Of a stretch of 64,000 nucleotides of DNA, positions 24,601 to 32,599 are shown piece after piece; position 1 is the first letter of the stretch; every line of letters begins with the position of its first letter. Made by a program: the position numbers and the translations under genes. The stretch is from Spisula solida (taxonomy: Eukaryota > Mollusca > Bivalvia > Venerida > Mactridae): NCBI GenBank assembly GCA_947247005.1, contig OX365959.1:37981097-38045096 (forward strand). The letters are read 5' to 3'. The notes under the pieces were generated by a model. The model had not been told where the DNA came from. It searched no databases and was given only the letters and a program-made list of their open reading frames with translations.

Positions 24601-27600
24601 TACGTACTGTACCAATACAGAGGGATCTTACACCTGTGGTTGTGATGCAGGATATGATATTGTGGACTCAAACACATGCCAAGGTACACAGCGTGTTTTT
24701 TTTTGGGGGGGGATATTATACATTCAGTAGGGGTGTATCGGTACGCTCACCTCACGATTTGATATGTACCGTTAATTTCTCTTACGGTTCGGTATATTTC
24801 GGTTCAGTATGATATTCTCTAAACTTCAACCCCTATCTGAGAATCGGTGTAGATATCTAGATAATGAATTTGTTGCTATTATTACAGCAAGTGTTGTATA
24901 CCATAATGTGTCTAACAACTTACTAAAATACATTTCGACAACATTAAATATATGTTGAGCCAATTAAATATACGGAAACATGATAATTATATACAATCTG
25001 TGGGTTGTAGCATGTTATGGATTTCCATATCAATCAACTTCAAATCATGCTTGCAGATATTGACGAATGTTTGGATGACAGTAGATGTAGTCAGATTTGT
25101 GTGAATGAGCCTGGGTCGTATCGATGTAAATGTTATGATGGGTACCAGCTTCTTGATTCTTCTCAATGCGTTGGTATGTATTATTAGAACAATGCTTGCA
25201 ATACTTATTTTGATTATGTTGAATTGTCCTTGTCTTAGTTTTAAAAACAGTCAATGAAACATACTTTGGACAATATTACAGGTACTAAAGTTCGCTTTTG
25301 GCACACATCGCTTGGTCTGCTCTCGGCCAACATTGCCAGAACACCGCGGAAGATACGTGTATAATATTTCATGCTGACAATGTAACTTGTATATTTACAG
25401 ATATAGACGAGTGTAGTGATGGTATCTCCGGTTGTTCAGACGGTTGTATCAATAACGATGGGTCGTTTACATGTACGTGTCCTAGTGGTTTTGGTCTGTC
25501 AGAAAATGGACGTACGTGTGAAGGTCCGTATAAAATTGAAATCTGTCTATTGTCGAACTCATCGGTCGTTGTTTTTTCTTCTCATTTTTTTATTACTTTG
25601 AAATACATTTATGCATATTGGTTTATAACAATAATGACAAAAAATGCACTCAAAGTGCTTTTAACGTTTAATTTTCTCACACTCTCATTCTCTTTCACAC
25701 TCTCATGCATTCCAGACAATCATACAAAGTTACGTTCTATACAAATACTTACATTTAACTAATTGATTAATTACGTTCTATACAAATACGTACATTTAAC
25801 TAACTAATTAATACATTTACAGACAGTACAAAATAACACGTACTCATATTTATGACTAAGATATTCAAAAATAGGAATCATAGAGTTTTTTTATTTATTC
25901 ATTTTTTTTAGTTTATCTTTGCATAACTTAACTTGAATTTCTGTGAGATAATGACAGTATATGTAAATGAAAATGTGTTCCAATTGTGACAGTAGGACTA
26001 AGTTGTGTTATTATTTAGTGCATTTCAGCCAAAATGTTTTATTTACATGAAAGATTATTTGAGAAATAAAAAACTGTTCGCGTATTTTGTCGGTGAGTAA
26101 AACACGGGCAGGAGTTCGGATGCGGAAAATATAATCACGAGTGCTGCTCGGATGCGGAAAGATTAAATCACGATTGCTGCTACGCCCGCGTTTTAGTCTC
26201 TGAAACAAATATTTATTATTTTGATAAATATTTCAAAAACTAAATTACATGTACATAATCCGTAAACATGAAACTATTTTGAACACTTTATGTCAAAAAT
26301 GTATCATAATTGTATGCTTGTTACAGTTACGTCGAATAACGTTTGAATGACGTGTGCGACGTCACACAAAATGTTCCAAACGGGGCCTCTTAAAAAATAG
26401 CTCTTTTTAACATTCAAGATGTGAGCATAATTTATTTTGCATTTTGCTTAAGTATGATTACTTTTTAAACCATGGAAAGTCTCAAAATCAAAATCATTGT
26501 TTTTGTTAAAAAACAGGGTTTTCGTAACACTGTCTTATGTTTATGTGTTTAATATGTTTTATTCCACAGTAAACTATCCAATGATTATTCTACCAACCAT
26601 CGGAGCTTTGATAGCGGGTGTTATAGTGGTATGTATAGCATTTAGGAAACAGCGGACGGAGAGGAATAAAAGGTACGATTGATTCCAATTTAGTGAATAT
26701 GAACATTAACATCATCATGTGGTTTACTACATACTCAAGTATTGGCCAGGCTAAAAGACAATATAAAGTCGGACAGAGAAGGTAGCACTCAACTTAATCA
26801 GCCAAACACAGAAAAACATCACATAACTCAATTACGAGGCACAATGCTCAACACATAACCAAACAAGATAATGAACTGCCACAAGTCGCAGCTGGCAAAA
26901 AGCTGCAGGCCACATGTTTATCATACACATATCTTCATCTTAAATGCATACTTGTCTTCTACAATTATTTTGGTGAAGTATCTTTTAAACCATAACATAT
27001 ACATGTATCATTGTTGGTGTGTTATATTTTAGAAAACGTGATGCTTTGCGAGATGGAATGCCGAGGGAACCTGGAAGTAAGTAATTGTATCGCACTTCAG
27101 ATTTTGTAATACGTGCAGTTGTGCTCTTAAGATAATCAAACCCACCATATACGAGTTAACATTTACAGTTGTCTTCACAAACATGTTAACTATTTAATGA
27201 CTACAAGGACAGTCTAATGATTGAGTATTCGGATTGTTCCTTCCTGTAGAACTAGTAGTGTCATTTTTTAACGAATGGCGTAACAATGAACACAACTTAC
27301 TTTGCTCATGCCCTCATATGCCTTGTGCCATTTTTACCTGGAGTCGACCGGGAAAAGATAGTTTCCAGCATCCAAAGTTCGGTGACAAAATGTGTTTAAA
27401 GGTAATATATGACCTACGTATCGAATGGATAAATTCTTATGCCACGGTGTGTCATTTTAGCGGTGACACCGCTCGGTTAATGCGGCAAATTATTGCGGCA
27501 AATTATAATTATTTTTATCGTGCATGCACCATTTCTTGTAAATATTGTCAGCTTGTTATTATATATTATACACTATCCACTGAATCATACCATTTCGGAA

Positions 27601-28678
27601 CATATTTATACTTGCTACGATCGCAAGAAAATATGAAATGCTTACAATTATCATATCTTCATGGCAATCGGTAGCAATTTGTCTGCCAGTAGACTATCAT
27701 TTAGCGATTATAGAATAGTACAAGTCATATAAGCTGTACAAATCAATTCACAGTCGACCTGTAAAAAATAATCTCTCTTTTCCAGCCATGATGCGTCGTT
27801 ATAAGCTTAGCAACTTGGAATACGGAGGTAATTGTTTGTTCCTGTAATATTGTAGTTGTATCAACATATTATCTGACTCTATGTTGAACTTCATGTTTAT
27901 CCTAACAACCTAATTTATCACCGCCCCATTTAAATCATTGCAATGTACCGATAACATATCAACTAATGATAAAGATGTCGGACAATTGATGTCTGATCAA
28001 TAACTTCAGAATGAAACATTTCACGAATATTTGTCGTCATCTGTAAATTACACCATTGATGTTGAGGTCAGTAAGTTAACAAGGTCATGATGTTCTGACT
28101 TCCAACATTCCTGTAATATTGTAGTCTTATCAACATATTATCTGACTCAAGTTCGTGTTTATTGTACATGTACATGTAACAACCTAATTTAATGGTATAC
28201 AAAAAACATATCAACTAGTTATGCACCCAGTAAAGATGTTTGGTGTTTTGCTTTGTCAGTCGGTCGGTCAATTGGTTTCTGATCAAAATTACTTCCGAAT
28301 GAAACATTAAACGAATATTTGTCGTCATCTGTAAATCACCCATTGATGGTGAGGTCAGTAAGTCTACAAGGTCATAGTGTTTTGACCTTCAACAAACTTA
28401 TTATTTCACTGTCTTTGTGAATATACTTATGTTCTAAGTAAAAATTTAAGTTACCAAGTTTTGAGGGCCGCTTTCAGCAATGCAGCCGTTGAGTCACCCT
28501 TTGACATTTAACTTCCCCTGGACATTTTTTAGAAACATCTCTTGTTATAGTAGATTCACAATGATAGTACATTCACAAATTTATATTTGGTGAACTAACA
28601 ATGCATGTCACTGAATATGTTTTACAATACACTCAATCCATGTTTTGTTTCTTTTCAGAATCCCCATGCAGAGATTAG
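3564..28678 (+). CDS. EMI-like/EGF-repeat type I membrane protein gene, left-arm copy (13 exons seen, 5' end missing)
   Basis: The visible spliced exons are 3564-3680, 5134-5213, 5892-5990, 6744-6866, 21991-22113, 23051-23167, 24564-24683, 25057-25173, 25401-25523, 26570-26672, 27033-27076, 27786-27827 and 28659-28678, about 408 codons with all phases agreeing. The product starts with a Cys-rich stretch like the end of an EMI domain (CCAGYTG), then one EGF domain, six calcium-binding EGF domains (DxDEC starts), a hydrophobic helix ([18 protein letters not shown]) followed by a basic stop-transfer, and a short tail ending ESPCRD. This predicts a plasma-membrane protein with a calcium-stiffened extracellular rod, suited to adhesion or ligand binding; the ligand is unknown. 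Signal peptide and start codon were not found. The fourth visible intron holds the 9.77 kb foldback insertion. It resembles the MEGF/SCUBE/fibrillin-like families broadly, and I give no symbol. Confidence 0.85.
3905..4060. repeat. Dispersed repeat, copy near left exon A
   Basis: The segment with GCAGCACTCAACTTAACCAG and later CACAATGCCCAACTAAACAAG is related to 26760-26925, which has GTAGCACTCAACTTAATCAG in the same orientation. Family unknown; both copies are mirrored in the right arm (about 54130-54255 and 41155-41320). Confidence 0.6.
4130..4560. repeat. Repeat-like segment with a short internal duplication
   Basis: Contains two adjacent copies of TTAAATGACCTCAGGGGACA (about 4366 and 4399) and a run of open minus-strand codons (110 codons, 4233-4565). 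The frame is not kept to the same end in the right arm (53538-53864), so I do not call it a gene. It adjoins the dispersed repeat at 3905 and may belong to the same element. Confidence 0.4.
5134..5213 (+). CDS. Exon B: EMI-like CC-GYTG segment
   Basis: Bounded by TTTCAG and GTAAGT. Codes for [20 protein letters not shown] then GMFCNT. The CCxGYxG pattern is the hallmark of the EMI domain end and the following EGF start. Phase 2 in, phase 1 out, consistent with both neighbours. Confidence 0.75.
5892..5990 (+). CDS. Exon C: EGF-like domain (non-calcium type)
   Basis: Bounded by TCTAG and GTATGT, phase 1 on both sides. It contains CPNGGRC, CEC and a final C in the spacing of a compact EGF domain. 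The near-identity between the arms begins close to the left border of this exon. Confidence 0.8.
6047..6276. mobile_element. Foldback MITE, almost all stem (left arm)
   Basis: The ends CACGGTATGAATCCCGATAC and its complement continue inward for about 110 bp per side (including TTTTCAGTTCCGTGAG and CATATGGCTCTGACGGAACT), leaving almost no loop. It sits in the intron between exons C and D. No coding capacity. Confidence 0.85.
6744..6866 (+). CDS. Exon D: calcium-binding EGF domain 1
   Basis: A 123-nt phase 1-1 exon bounded by TTGTCAG and GTGAGA. It begins DINEC, has the [12 protein letters not shown] core and ends CTG. The D-x-N-E-C start and the N-T-x-G-S-Y segment are the calcium-binding EGF signature. 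Identical in both arms. Confidence 0.9.
7005..7250. repeat. Dispersed repeat with GGTCAAGGTCACA block
   Basis: The block CAAAGGTCAAGGTCACACTT resembles a repeat common in molluscan DNA. The distal part (TTTTTCGCATCCGAACTCCT) recurs inverted at about 26078-26185, so it is interspersed. Confidence 0.5.
7269..7370. repeat. Small inverted-repeat element, copy 1
   Basis: Begins AAACCATAGGTGGCCGCAT and ends ATACGACCACCTGTGGTTT, an imperfect 19-bp inverted repeat around about 65 bp. A related copy lies at 8132-8233. Confidence 0.65.
8132..8233. repeat. Small inverted-repeat element, copy 2
   Basis: Begins AAACCACATGTGGTCATAT and ends ATGCGGTTACCTTTGGTTT, matching the ends of the element at 7269. 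Confidence 0.6.
8234..10150. other. Intronic sequence without recognisable features
   Basis: AT-rich intron between calcium-binding EGF exons 1 and 2. Short open stretches exist on both strands (for example 8662-8919, minus) and are nearly identical in the right arm, but so is everything else here, so that is no evidence of coding. Confidence 0.5.
10151..10345. repeat. Long-stem hairpin repeat (left arm)
   Basis: Inverted pairs include AATAAACAGAAA with TTTCTGTTTATT, and GATCAATTTTATTTCACTCG with its near-complement CGATGAAATAAAATTCGATC. The stem is about 85 bp per side with mismatches. Mirrored at 47758-47952. Confidence 0.7.
10407..10968. mobile_element. Mariner-like MITE, TA-flanked (left arm)
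   Basis: The ends CGAGGGGTGATCA and TGATCACCCCTCG form terminal inverted repeats continuing with TATTCGAGAACTTTTC / GAAAGTTTTTCGCGAATA. TA flanks both ends (10405-10406, 10969-10970), as for Tc1/mariner insertions. 562 bp with no intact transposase; a 67-codon minus-strand frame inside is not recognisable. Confidence 0.8.
11111..13200 (+). repeat. Left long terminal inverted repeat of the foldback element
   Basis: Unique head 11111-11300, then about 20 copies of the 22-bp palindrome (core TTAGAACGTTCTAA, flanked by TCTC and GAGA) at roughly 60-75 bp spacing from 11305 to 12595. Increasingly degenerate copies run to about 13170. Spacers belong to a few recurrent families (for example TGACCAATACATT, ACAGAAATTTAGCAAA), so the true repeat is a composite unit. 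Confidence 0.9.
13540..13900. other. Foldback interior, unidentified segment
   Basis: A slightly more GC-rich stretch with a 73-codon open frame (13565-13786). I recognise no domain and see no splice context. Confidence 0.3.
13915..14324 (-). mobile_element. tRNA-derived SINE-like element inside the foldback element
   Basis: On the minus strand a tRNA-like head (14324 to 14251) starts GCGGATTTAGCTATGTGGTA and contains the box B-like GGGTTCAATTCTC. It can be drawn with an anticodon arm CTGGG...TTCAG and a T stem CGAG/CTCG; the anticodon position reads GTC (Asp-like). The body runs to about 13915, ending near ATATAGCGC. SINE status is inferred from head plus body; it is not a working tRNA because the acceptor stem does not pair. 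Confidence 0.6.
14380..14635 (+). mobile_element. 256-bp MITE, copy inside the foldback element
   Basis: Starts TATAGTCCAGAGAATTTAAC and ends with TCAAATTCTCCGTGCTATA, imperfect inverted ends. The interior contains TTTGCTCGCGGAAATTTATA. Two further copies in opposite orientation lie at 20916-21175 and 21199-21456, just outside the foldback element. Confidence 0.75.
14636..18880. other. Foldback interior without identified genes
   Basis: No long open frame on either strand. One short ATG-led frame at 15666-15728 runs directly into GTAAGT, and a 20-codon frame follows an acceptor at 18694; these could be terminal exons of a spliced gene, but I found no middle exons and cannot support a gene. 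The rest is AT-rich sequence with CACGTG-type boxes near 15650 and 18360-18560. Confidence 0.4.
18880..20876 (-). repeat. Right long terminal inverted repeat of the foldback element
   Basis: About 24 copies of the same palindrome from 18889 to 20690, with spacers complementary to those of the left array (TTTACTTTGAGAATGTAAAA, GCATAGGTCAATTT), then the unique head to 20876. It is more regular than the left array and contains a higher-order unit of several palindromes. Confidence 0.9.
20916..21175 (-). mobile_element. 256-bp-family MITE, tandem copy 1 (left arm)
   Basis: Reverse-oriented relative of 14380-14635, with ends TATAACACGGTGCATTTGAC and AAGTTATCTGGACTATA. It begins only 40 bp after the foldback element. 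Confidence 0.75.
21199..21456 (-). mobile_element. 256-bp-family MITE, tandem copy 2 (left arm)
   Basis: Starts TATAGCACGGCGAATTTGAC and ends near GTCAAATTCTCTGG. It follows copy 1 by about 24 bp in the same orientation. Confidence 0.75.
21991..22113 (+). CDS. Exon E: calcium-binding EGF domain 2
   Basis: A 123-nt phase 1-1 exon between TATCTCAG and GTAAGA. It starts DDNEC, contains [12 protein letters not shown] and ends SCIG. The preceding intron is about 15.1 kb here, of which 9.77 kb is the foldback insertion, against about 5.3 kb in the right arm. Confidence 0.9.
22148..22362 (+). mobile_element. Internal fragment of the L1-like LINE, inside an intron (left arm)
   Basis: These 215 bases are almost identical to 59756-59970 of the LINE, covering [17 protein letters not shown] through [10 protein letters not shown]. 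The fragment begins abruptly after the donor of exon E and ends abruptly before CTTTACATAAAAG. It contains neither the 5' nor the 3' end of a LINE and no flanking target duplication is apparent. Confidence 0.85.
22363..23050. other. E-F intron, right part
   Basis: AT-rich sequence after the captured LINE fragment. I see a repeat-like GGTGGTCGCCAGCCAGTAGT near 22918, related to GGCGCCAGCCAGTA near 2792, but no genes. Confidence 0.35.
23051..23167 (+). CDS. Exon F: calcium-binding EGF domain 3
   Basis: A 117-nt phase 1-1 exon between TTTCACAG and GTAAGT. It starts DDDEC, contains [12 protein letters not shown] and ends TCYG. A mariner-like MITE follows about 70 bp downstream in the next intron. 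Confidence 0.9.
23237..23859. mobile_element. Mariner-like MITE, TA-flanked (left arm)
   Basis: Ends CTGGGTGATTCATAATATCT and AGATATTATGAATCACCCTG, flanked by TA. 623 bp in the F-G intron, no transposase visible. The GGGTGATTCATAA-type terminus is typical of mariner-derived elements. Confidence 0.85.
24564..24683 (+). CDS. Exon G: calcium-binding EGF domain 4
   Basis: A 120-nt phase 1-1 exon between GTTTTTAG and GTACAC. It starts DVDEC, contains [12 protein letters not shown] and ends TCQG. The donor is a weak GTACAC, followed by a T9G8 run that is one T shorter in the other arm. Confidence 0.88.
25057..25173 (+). CDS. Exon H: calcium-binding EGF domain 5
   Basis: A 117-nt phase 1-1 exon between CTTGCAG and GTATGT. 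It starts DIDEC, contains [12 protein letters not shown] and ends QCVG. Too short to stand out as an open frame, but domain, phase and splice sites agree. Confidence 0.9.
25401..25523 (+). CDS. Exon I: calcium-binding EGF domain 6
   Basis: A 123-nt phase 1-1 exon between ATTTACAG and GTCCGT. It starts DIDEC, contains [12 protein letters not shown] and ends TCEG. This is the last EGF repeat before the membrane-spanning exon. The following intron holds the block that does not match between the arms. Confidence 0.9.
25641..26196. other. Unmatched block in the I-J intron, left version (556 bp)
   Basis: The arms are alike up to AATAATGACAA and again from TCTCTGAAACAAATA, but the sequence between is unrelated: 556 bp here, 350 bp at 41883-42232. 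This version contains a ~45-bp tandem duplication (ACGTTCTATACAAATAC twice) and, near its right end, the dispersed repeat also at 7180-7250. Confidence 0.85.
26570..26672 (+). CDS. Exon J: transmembrane segment and stop-transfer
   Basis: Bounded by TTCCACAG and GTACGA, phase 1 in and 2 out. It codes for [19 protein letters not shown], then VVCIAF and the basic [11 protein letters not shown] helix of about 20 hydrophobic residues followed by a basic cluster fits a type I single-pass anchor. One residue (I in GVIVVC) is T in the right arm. Confidence 0.85.
26760..26925. repeat. Dispersed repeat, copy in the J-K intron
   Basis: Second copy of the repeat at 3905-4060, containing the shared GCACTCAACTTAA and AGCACAATGC-like blocks. 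Confidence 0.6.
27033..27076 (+). CDS. Exon K: cytoplasmic tail
   Basis: A 44-nt exon after TATATTTTAG and before GTAAGT, phase 2 in and 1 out. It codes for [14 protein letters not shown]. Supported by the matching phase and by identity in the right arm. Confidence 0.7.
27786..27827 (+). CDS. Exon L: cytoplasmic tail
   Basis: A 42-nt exon after CTTTTCCAG and before GTAATT, phase 1 on both sides. It codes for [14 protein letters not shown]. The YKLS and LEYG segments contain tyrosines that could be sorting or phosphorylation sites; that is inference. Confidence 0.65.
27830..28390. repeat. Tandem duplication in the last intron (left arm)
   Basis: Two diverged copies of a ~280-bp unit, about 27840-28110 and 28111-28390. 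Both begin CCTGTAATATTGTAG and end with GGTCAGTAAGT...ACAAGGTCAT. Mirrored at about 39689-40240. Confidence 0.75.
28659..28678 (+). CDS. Exon M: last coding exon, ends ESPCRD-stop
   Basis: After TTTCTTTTCAG the frame continues E-S-P-C-R-D and stops at TAG (28676-28678). The 3' UTR follows. I could not place a poly(A) signal with confidence, and transposon-derived repeats begin about 180 bp downstream. Confidence 0.65.
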
Positions 28679-28859
28679 TCTGGATTGAGTATAGAGACAA
28701 AAATACCCTTATGACTTTACATGTATATACATTTACTAGACATTATATTTTATTCATAAATGTTTCATGTTCATGTTAAACTTAAAATTCGCTTACTTTG
28801 TATACCTCTTCTTTCATCGTCATCAGGCTATATACTGTATAATATCGGTTCATTTTATT

Positions 28860-30693
28860 AGGGCCCGCAATTTGTTTTGCTGTGCCCCGTGGTTATCACC
28901 CTATCTGTCTGTCCGGCTCTTTTGTGCGCAACTCCTTCTATATTTCCCTAAGTACTTTGATGAAACTTGTACAGAATTACTGCTATGAGAAGCCCCAGTG
29001 CATATTGTCAGGATGTTGTGTTTCGACCATTTTTACCGAATTATGGACCTTTGTTTTTTGTTTGTATGTAAAATATAGAGAAAACGATTTGCAATGGATC
29101 AGTTTAGTTGGGAATGGGATATAATGATGAAACGTGCTGTGTAGGTAGCCTGTTTGAAGACTGCACTTACGATTGTTGAGCTGGTTGGGTCAATGTCACC
29201 ATTACTAAAAAAAGAAAAAGCATTTCTGTTCTATTACTTGAGTTTGGGATGAGATATGTTATGTACTAAGCTTAACTTGTGTGGAAACGACAAACCGCTG
29301 GCTTCGAATTAGAAGGTCGTAAGTACAAAATCAATATTTTGAGAAAACAAGAACAATGTCTGAAAACTACTTTTTACTTTAAAAAAACTTCAGTTTGGTC
29401 AATATGACCACTTCCGATTTTCATGAAGCGCATTGAGATGCATATTTCAAATATAAGGTCGTAAGTAGTACCTTCTAATCTAAGCCAGCGACATGTTATA
29501 TCCGTTTGGCAGAAAGTACAGGTATCTGTCCCTTCTGTCCTTTCCTGAGAAATAATGGAAACGAGGCCCCGAAGAGGCCGAGTATTCATTGTTTCTCAAG
29601 AATGCACAGATACGCGGACTTTCTCTTACTTAAAATACACCAATATTGTCAAAATTAAATTTGGTTTTATGTAAATATACAGTAAATGTAAAAATTGTTA
29701 TATAATATGTTTTTAACCAAAAAGTCGTCCCTCATGTACCTCTTATAAATAAACAAAATACAAAATTGACAATGCCAGACCGAGTCCATGAGCCACCAAT
29801 AGACCCCTCCCCCCGCTAGGGAATTTTGGTCACTATATTTTTCTGAAAGCATATGGTCCCTGGAATATTTTCCTGAGGTCTGCACTTTGGTCATTGGGGC
29901 GTTATGATTTTGTGGGGTAAAACGTCAAAAAATGTAAACGAAAAGTACGATTTTTTGGAATCGGTTAACTACAACCTTATTTTTTATCTTACTTTAGAAT
30001 AAATCCCTGTAACATGTAGATATTAACTTTTCTTATCTAGACTGAGAACATCAGCGTGCTGCTATTATGCAAAATGGCTTTTTGGGGGGTAAAACGCTAA
30101 AGATTATACATGAAAAGTGCAAATTTTAGGAAGGTATTATATTGTAGTTCCAGACTGCAAAACATTAAAGCCATTTTATTATGCAAAGTGTGATATTTGT
30201 TGGGTAAAACATAAAAAAATAAAAACTGAAATGTGCGAATATTAGGAATCGATAGATTACAAAAATACCATTTCTATGATAATTTTTTGTAACTAAATAA
30301 TATTAATGTGATGAATTTGTAGTAACAGGCATTTTAAGATTTCAAATATATATTGCCAGATGAGATATTTTTGGGGAAAATTACAAAAAAATAAATGGAA
30401 GGTGTGGTTTTTGGGAATTGGTGTCCTAGTTGTTACTTACGACCATCGGGTACGAACATGCCTAGTCCTAATGGATATTCAAAATTACATTCTAACCATG
30501 TATAGGCAGTTCTGGGCCTGTTGGGTACATTGTTATTAAACCACTAGGTACATCCATACCAAGTCCTAATTGGTACCAACGACCACCCTTTACATGCACT
30601 AGAAGGAGTTGCGTCCACAAGAATGCGTCTACGGACAGACAGACGGACAAGCTGAATCCAGTATATCCCCCTTACAACTCGTCGTGCGGGGGT
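28860..30693. mobile_element. Composite inverted-end element downstream of the left gene
   Basis: The left end has CTGTCTGTCCG and GCGCAACTCCTTCTA; the right end has the inverse, CTAGAAGGAGTTGCG and CGGACAGACAGACGGACAAG, then CCCTTACAACTCGTCGTGCG. It contains the smaller MITE at 29296-29490 and several GGGTAAAACG/TTTTTGG repeats. No transposase seen. Such GTCTGTC / GCAACTCCTT ends are common in molluscan repeats. Confidence 0.6.
29296..29490. mobile_element. MITE with CGCTGGCTT ends, copy 1 (left arm)
   Basis: Starts CGCTGGCTTCGAATTAGAAG and ends CCTTCTAATCTAAGCCAGCG, inverted ends of about 25 bp. Related to 31215-31438. Confidence 0.8.
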
Positions 30694-31214
30694 ATAATTA
30701 CATGTAATTGATGAAACGTTGTTTGTCCTGTACTGTACGAATATATTGTGATATATAGCAAAATGAGTACATTTAGTAATAAATGTGTGTGTTTGTTAAC
30801 ACATTCATTAACAATAAGTCTACATTATTTTGTTAACACAAATGTGTATACAAAATATTGGAGAGTTATTGTTAATGAAGTGTCCATTCCTGAAAAATAA
30901 TGGAGACTTAATGAATGGCTTAATCCCTTAGGTGTATATTAATGGCATGACAACCGGGTTTGCATTCAATTGGTGTGTTTTGCTGGTTATGTTTATCTTA
31001 TATGTATACAATGTTGTGTGAATTACTCATACATTTGTAATCTTAACATTTTAACTAATATTTCACATAAAGTATGTTAAAAATATTGTTTGTATTCAAT
31101 CTTTTTTGGCTAAATTATTTTCCCTCTGACGGGGAATATGACTGTCTGTGACTGCTTCTTGTTACTTTACTCTTTATCGTTATTGCTCTGTTTCTCGTAT
31201 TACCATACTTTTTT

Positions 31215-31438
31215 CGCTGGCTTAGACTTAGAAGGTCGTAAGTACAAAATCAATAATTTAAGAAAACAAGAAACAAACTGTCTCAAAATTACTTTCTACT
31301 TATGGTAAAACAAACTTTTTAAACTTCAGGTTGATCAACATGACCAATATGCTCATTAGAAGCGCCTTGAGTTGCAGATTTTAAATTTGCATGAATCTTA
31401 TAAGGTCGTACTTACGACCTTCTAATTCTAAGCCAATG
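31215..31438. mobile_element. MITE with CGCTGGCTT ends, copy 2 (left arm)
   Basis: Starts CGCTGGCTTAGACTTAGAAG and ends GACCTTCTAATTCTAAGCCA. Shares CAAAATCAATA and AGGTCGTAAGTAC with copy 1. Confidence 0.8.
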
Positions 31439-31869
31439 ACTTGTACATATGCGCATCTTTGTAGAAATAGTCGTATCATGTTTTAACTGTCGTTTGCTGT
31501 GCTTACCAACAAGAGGCGATTTGCCGTACATTTAGATGCACTATATAATTATAATAATCAACAGAAAAGGAAGTATGTTCTAGTGTTTGTATTCCAATGC
31601 TTATTAAAGAAATCATCATATACAAACGTTGTGGCTTTATCACTACCGATATCCTTCATAAATTACACGGACAACAGTTTAATAATACATGCATTAAATA
31701 TACAAAAAGGGATAGGGCACAAGTGCTTAGAACATTATTAAAGCCATCTCCCAGGATACAACGGAGAGAGTCTGGATGCTGTATTTACGGATTTTATGAA
31801 GGCGTTTGATAAAGTCCCTAACAGGAGATTATTACACAATTTAAAGTGCTGCGGCCTTAGTGATATTTT

Positions 31870-32472
31870 GTGTTCGTGGGTCTAAACGTCCTGAGTAACA
31901 GAAAACAACGAGTTAACGTGAATGGCTCTTATTCAGAATGGCAAGATATTACAAGTGGTATACCACAGGGATCGGTATTGGAACCTATATTGTTTGTAAT
32001 ATTCATCAACGACCTTCCGGACCATGTAGCATCACTAGTATATCTATTTGCTGACGATACTAAGCTATACCGACGAAACACATCAACCGAAGATAAAGTC
32101 ATGCTGCAAAGCGACCCCAACAACCTCTTTGTGTGGAGTGTAGATTGGAAGCTACGATTTCACCCTGATAAGTGTAAAGTCCTAAAGATAGGAAAACATA
32201 ACACAGACCAAAAGGAACAATATAAAATGTCAAGATACAGTGGAGAATCTATCGATTTGGACAATGTCACTGAAGTAAAGGATATAGGTGTAACAATAGA
32301 CAGTAATCTCTCCTTCGATAAACACATTCAGATACAGGTTAATAAGGCAAACATGATGGTAGGGATCATCAGACGATCATTTAAGTATATGGATATGGAA
32401 ACGTTCTGCCTGTTATTTAAAGCATTAGTTCGACCACATTTGGAGTATGCCAGCAGTGTGGAGCCCGTATAA
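31870..32472 (+). pseudogene. Reverse transcriptase palm fragment of the CR1-like LINE
   Basis: A 200-codon open stretch holding the SGIPQGSV and FADD motifs and the following thumb region. The N-terminal motif A lies in another frame just upstream (31762-31868), and the end is frameshifted at VEPV. Confidence 0.85.
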
Positions 32473-32599
32473 GATGAAAAACATTGACTTGATCGAAAAT
32501 GTACAACGAAGAGCTACTGGGATGCTCCCGGGCCTATCAATATGATTATACGAAGACCGACTAAAGAAGCTAAAACTACCCAGTTTAAGATTAAGGAGA

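Larger units (their letters stand above)
1..31761 (+). repeat. Left arm of a giant inverted duplication
   Basis: Read as reverse complement, this arm matches 36318-59300. Long reading frames repeat in mirror order on the opposite strand, for example 27234-27674 (+) with 40405-40845 (-) and 29667-29894 (-) with 38185-38412 (+); both pairs sum to 68079. Homology stops sharply at about 31761, just after a shared CCATCTCCCAGGATACA. The left arm is cut by the window start. It differs from its partner by a 9.77 kb insertion at 11111, an unmatched block at 25641-26196, a roughly 1.1 kb LINE deletion near base 132, and many small changes concentrated outside about 5.9 kb. Seen directly; whether it is a chromosomal palindrome or joined haplotypes is not decidable here. 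Confidence 0.95.

Noticed and set aside
27234..27674. 146-codon open frame, identical in both arms (27234-27674 and 40405-40845)
   Set aside because: It lies wholly within an intron of the EGF gene, has no recognisable domain, and identity between arms is uninformative because all neighbouring noncoding DNA is equally alike.
29667..29894. 75-codon frame (mirror 38185-38412)
   Set aside because: It lies within the composite repeat element; no recognisable protein features.
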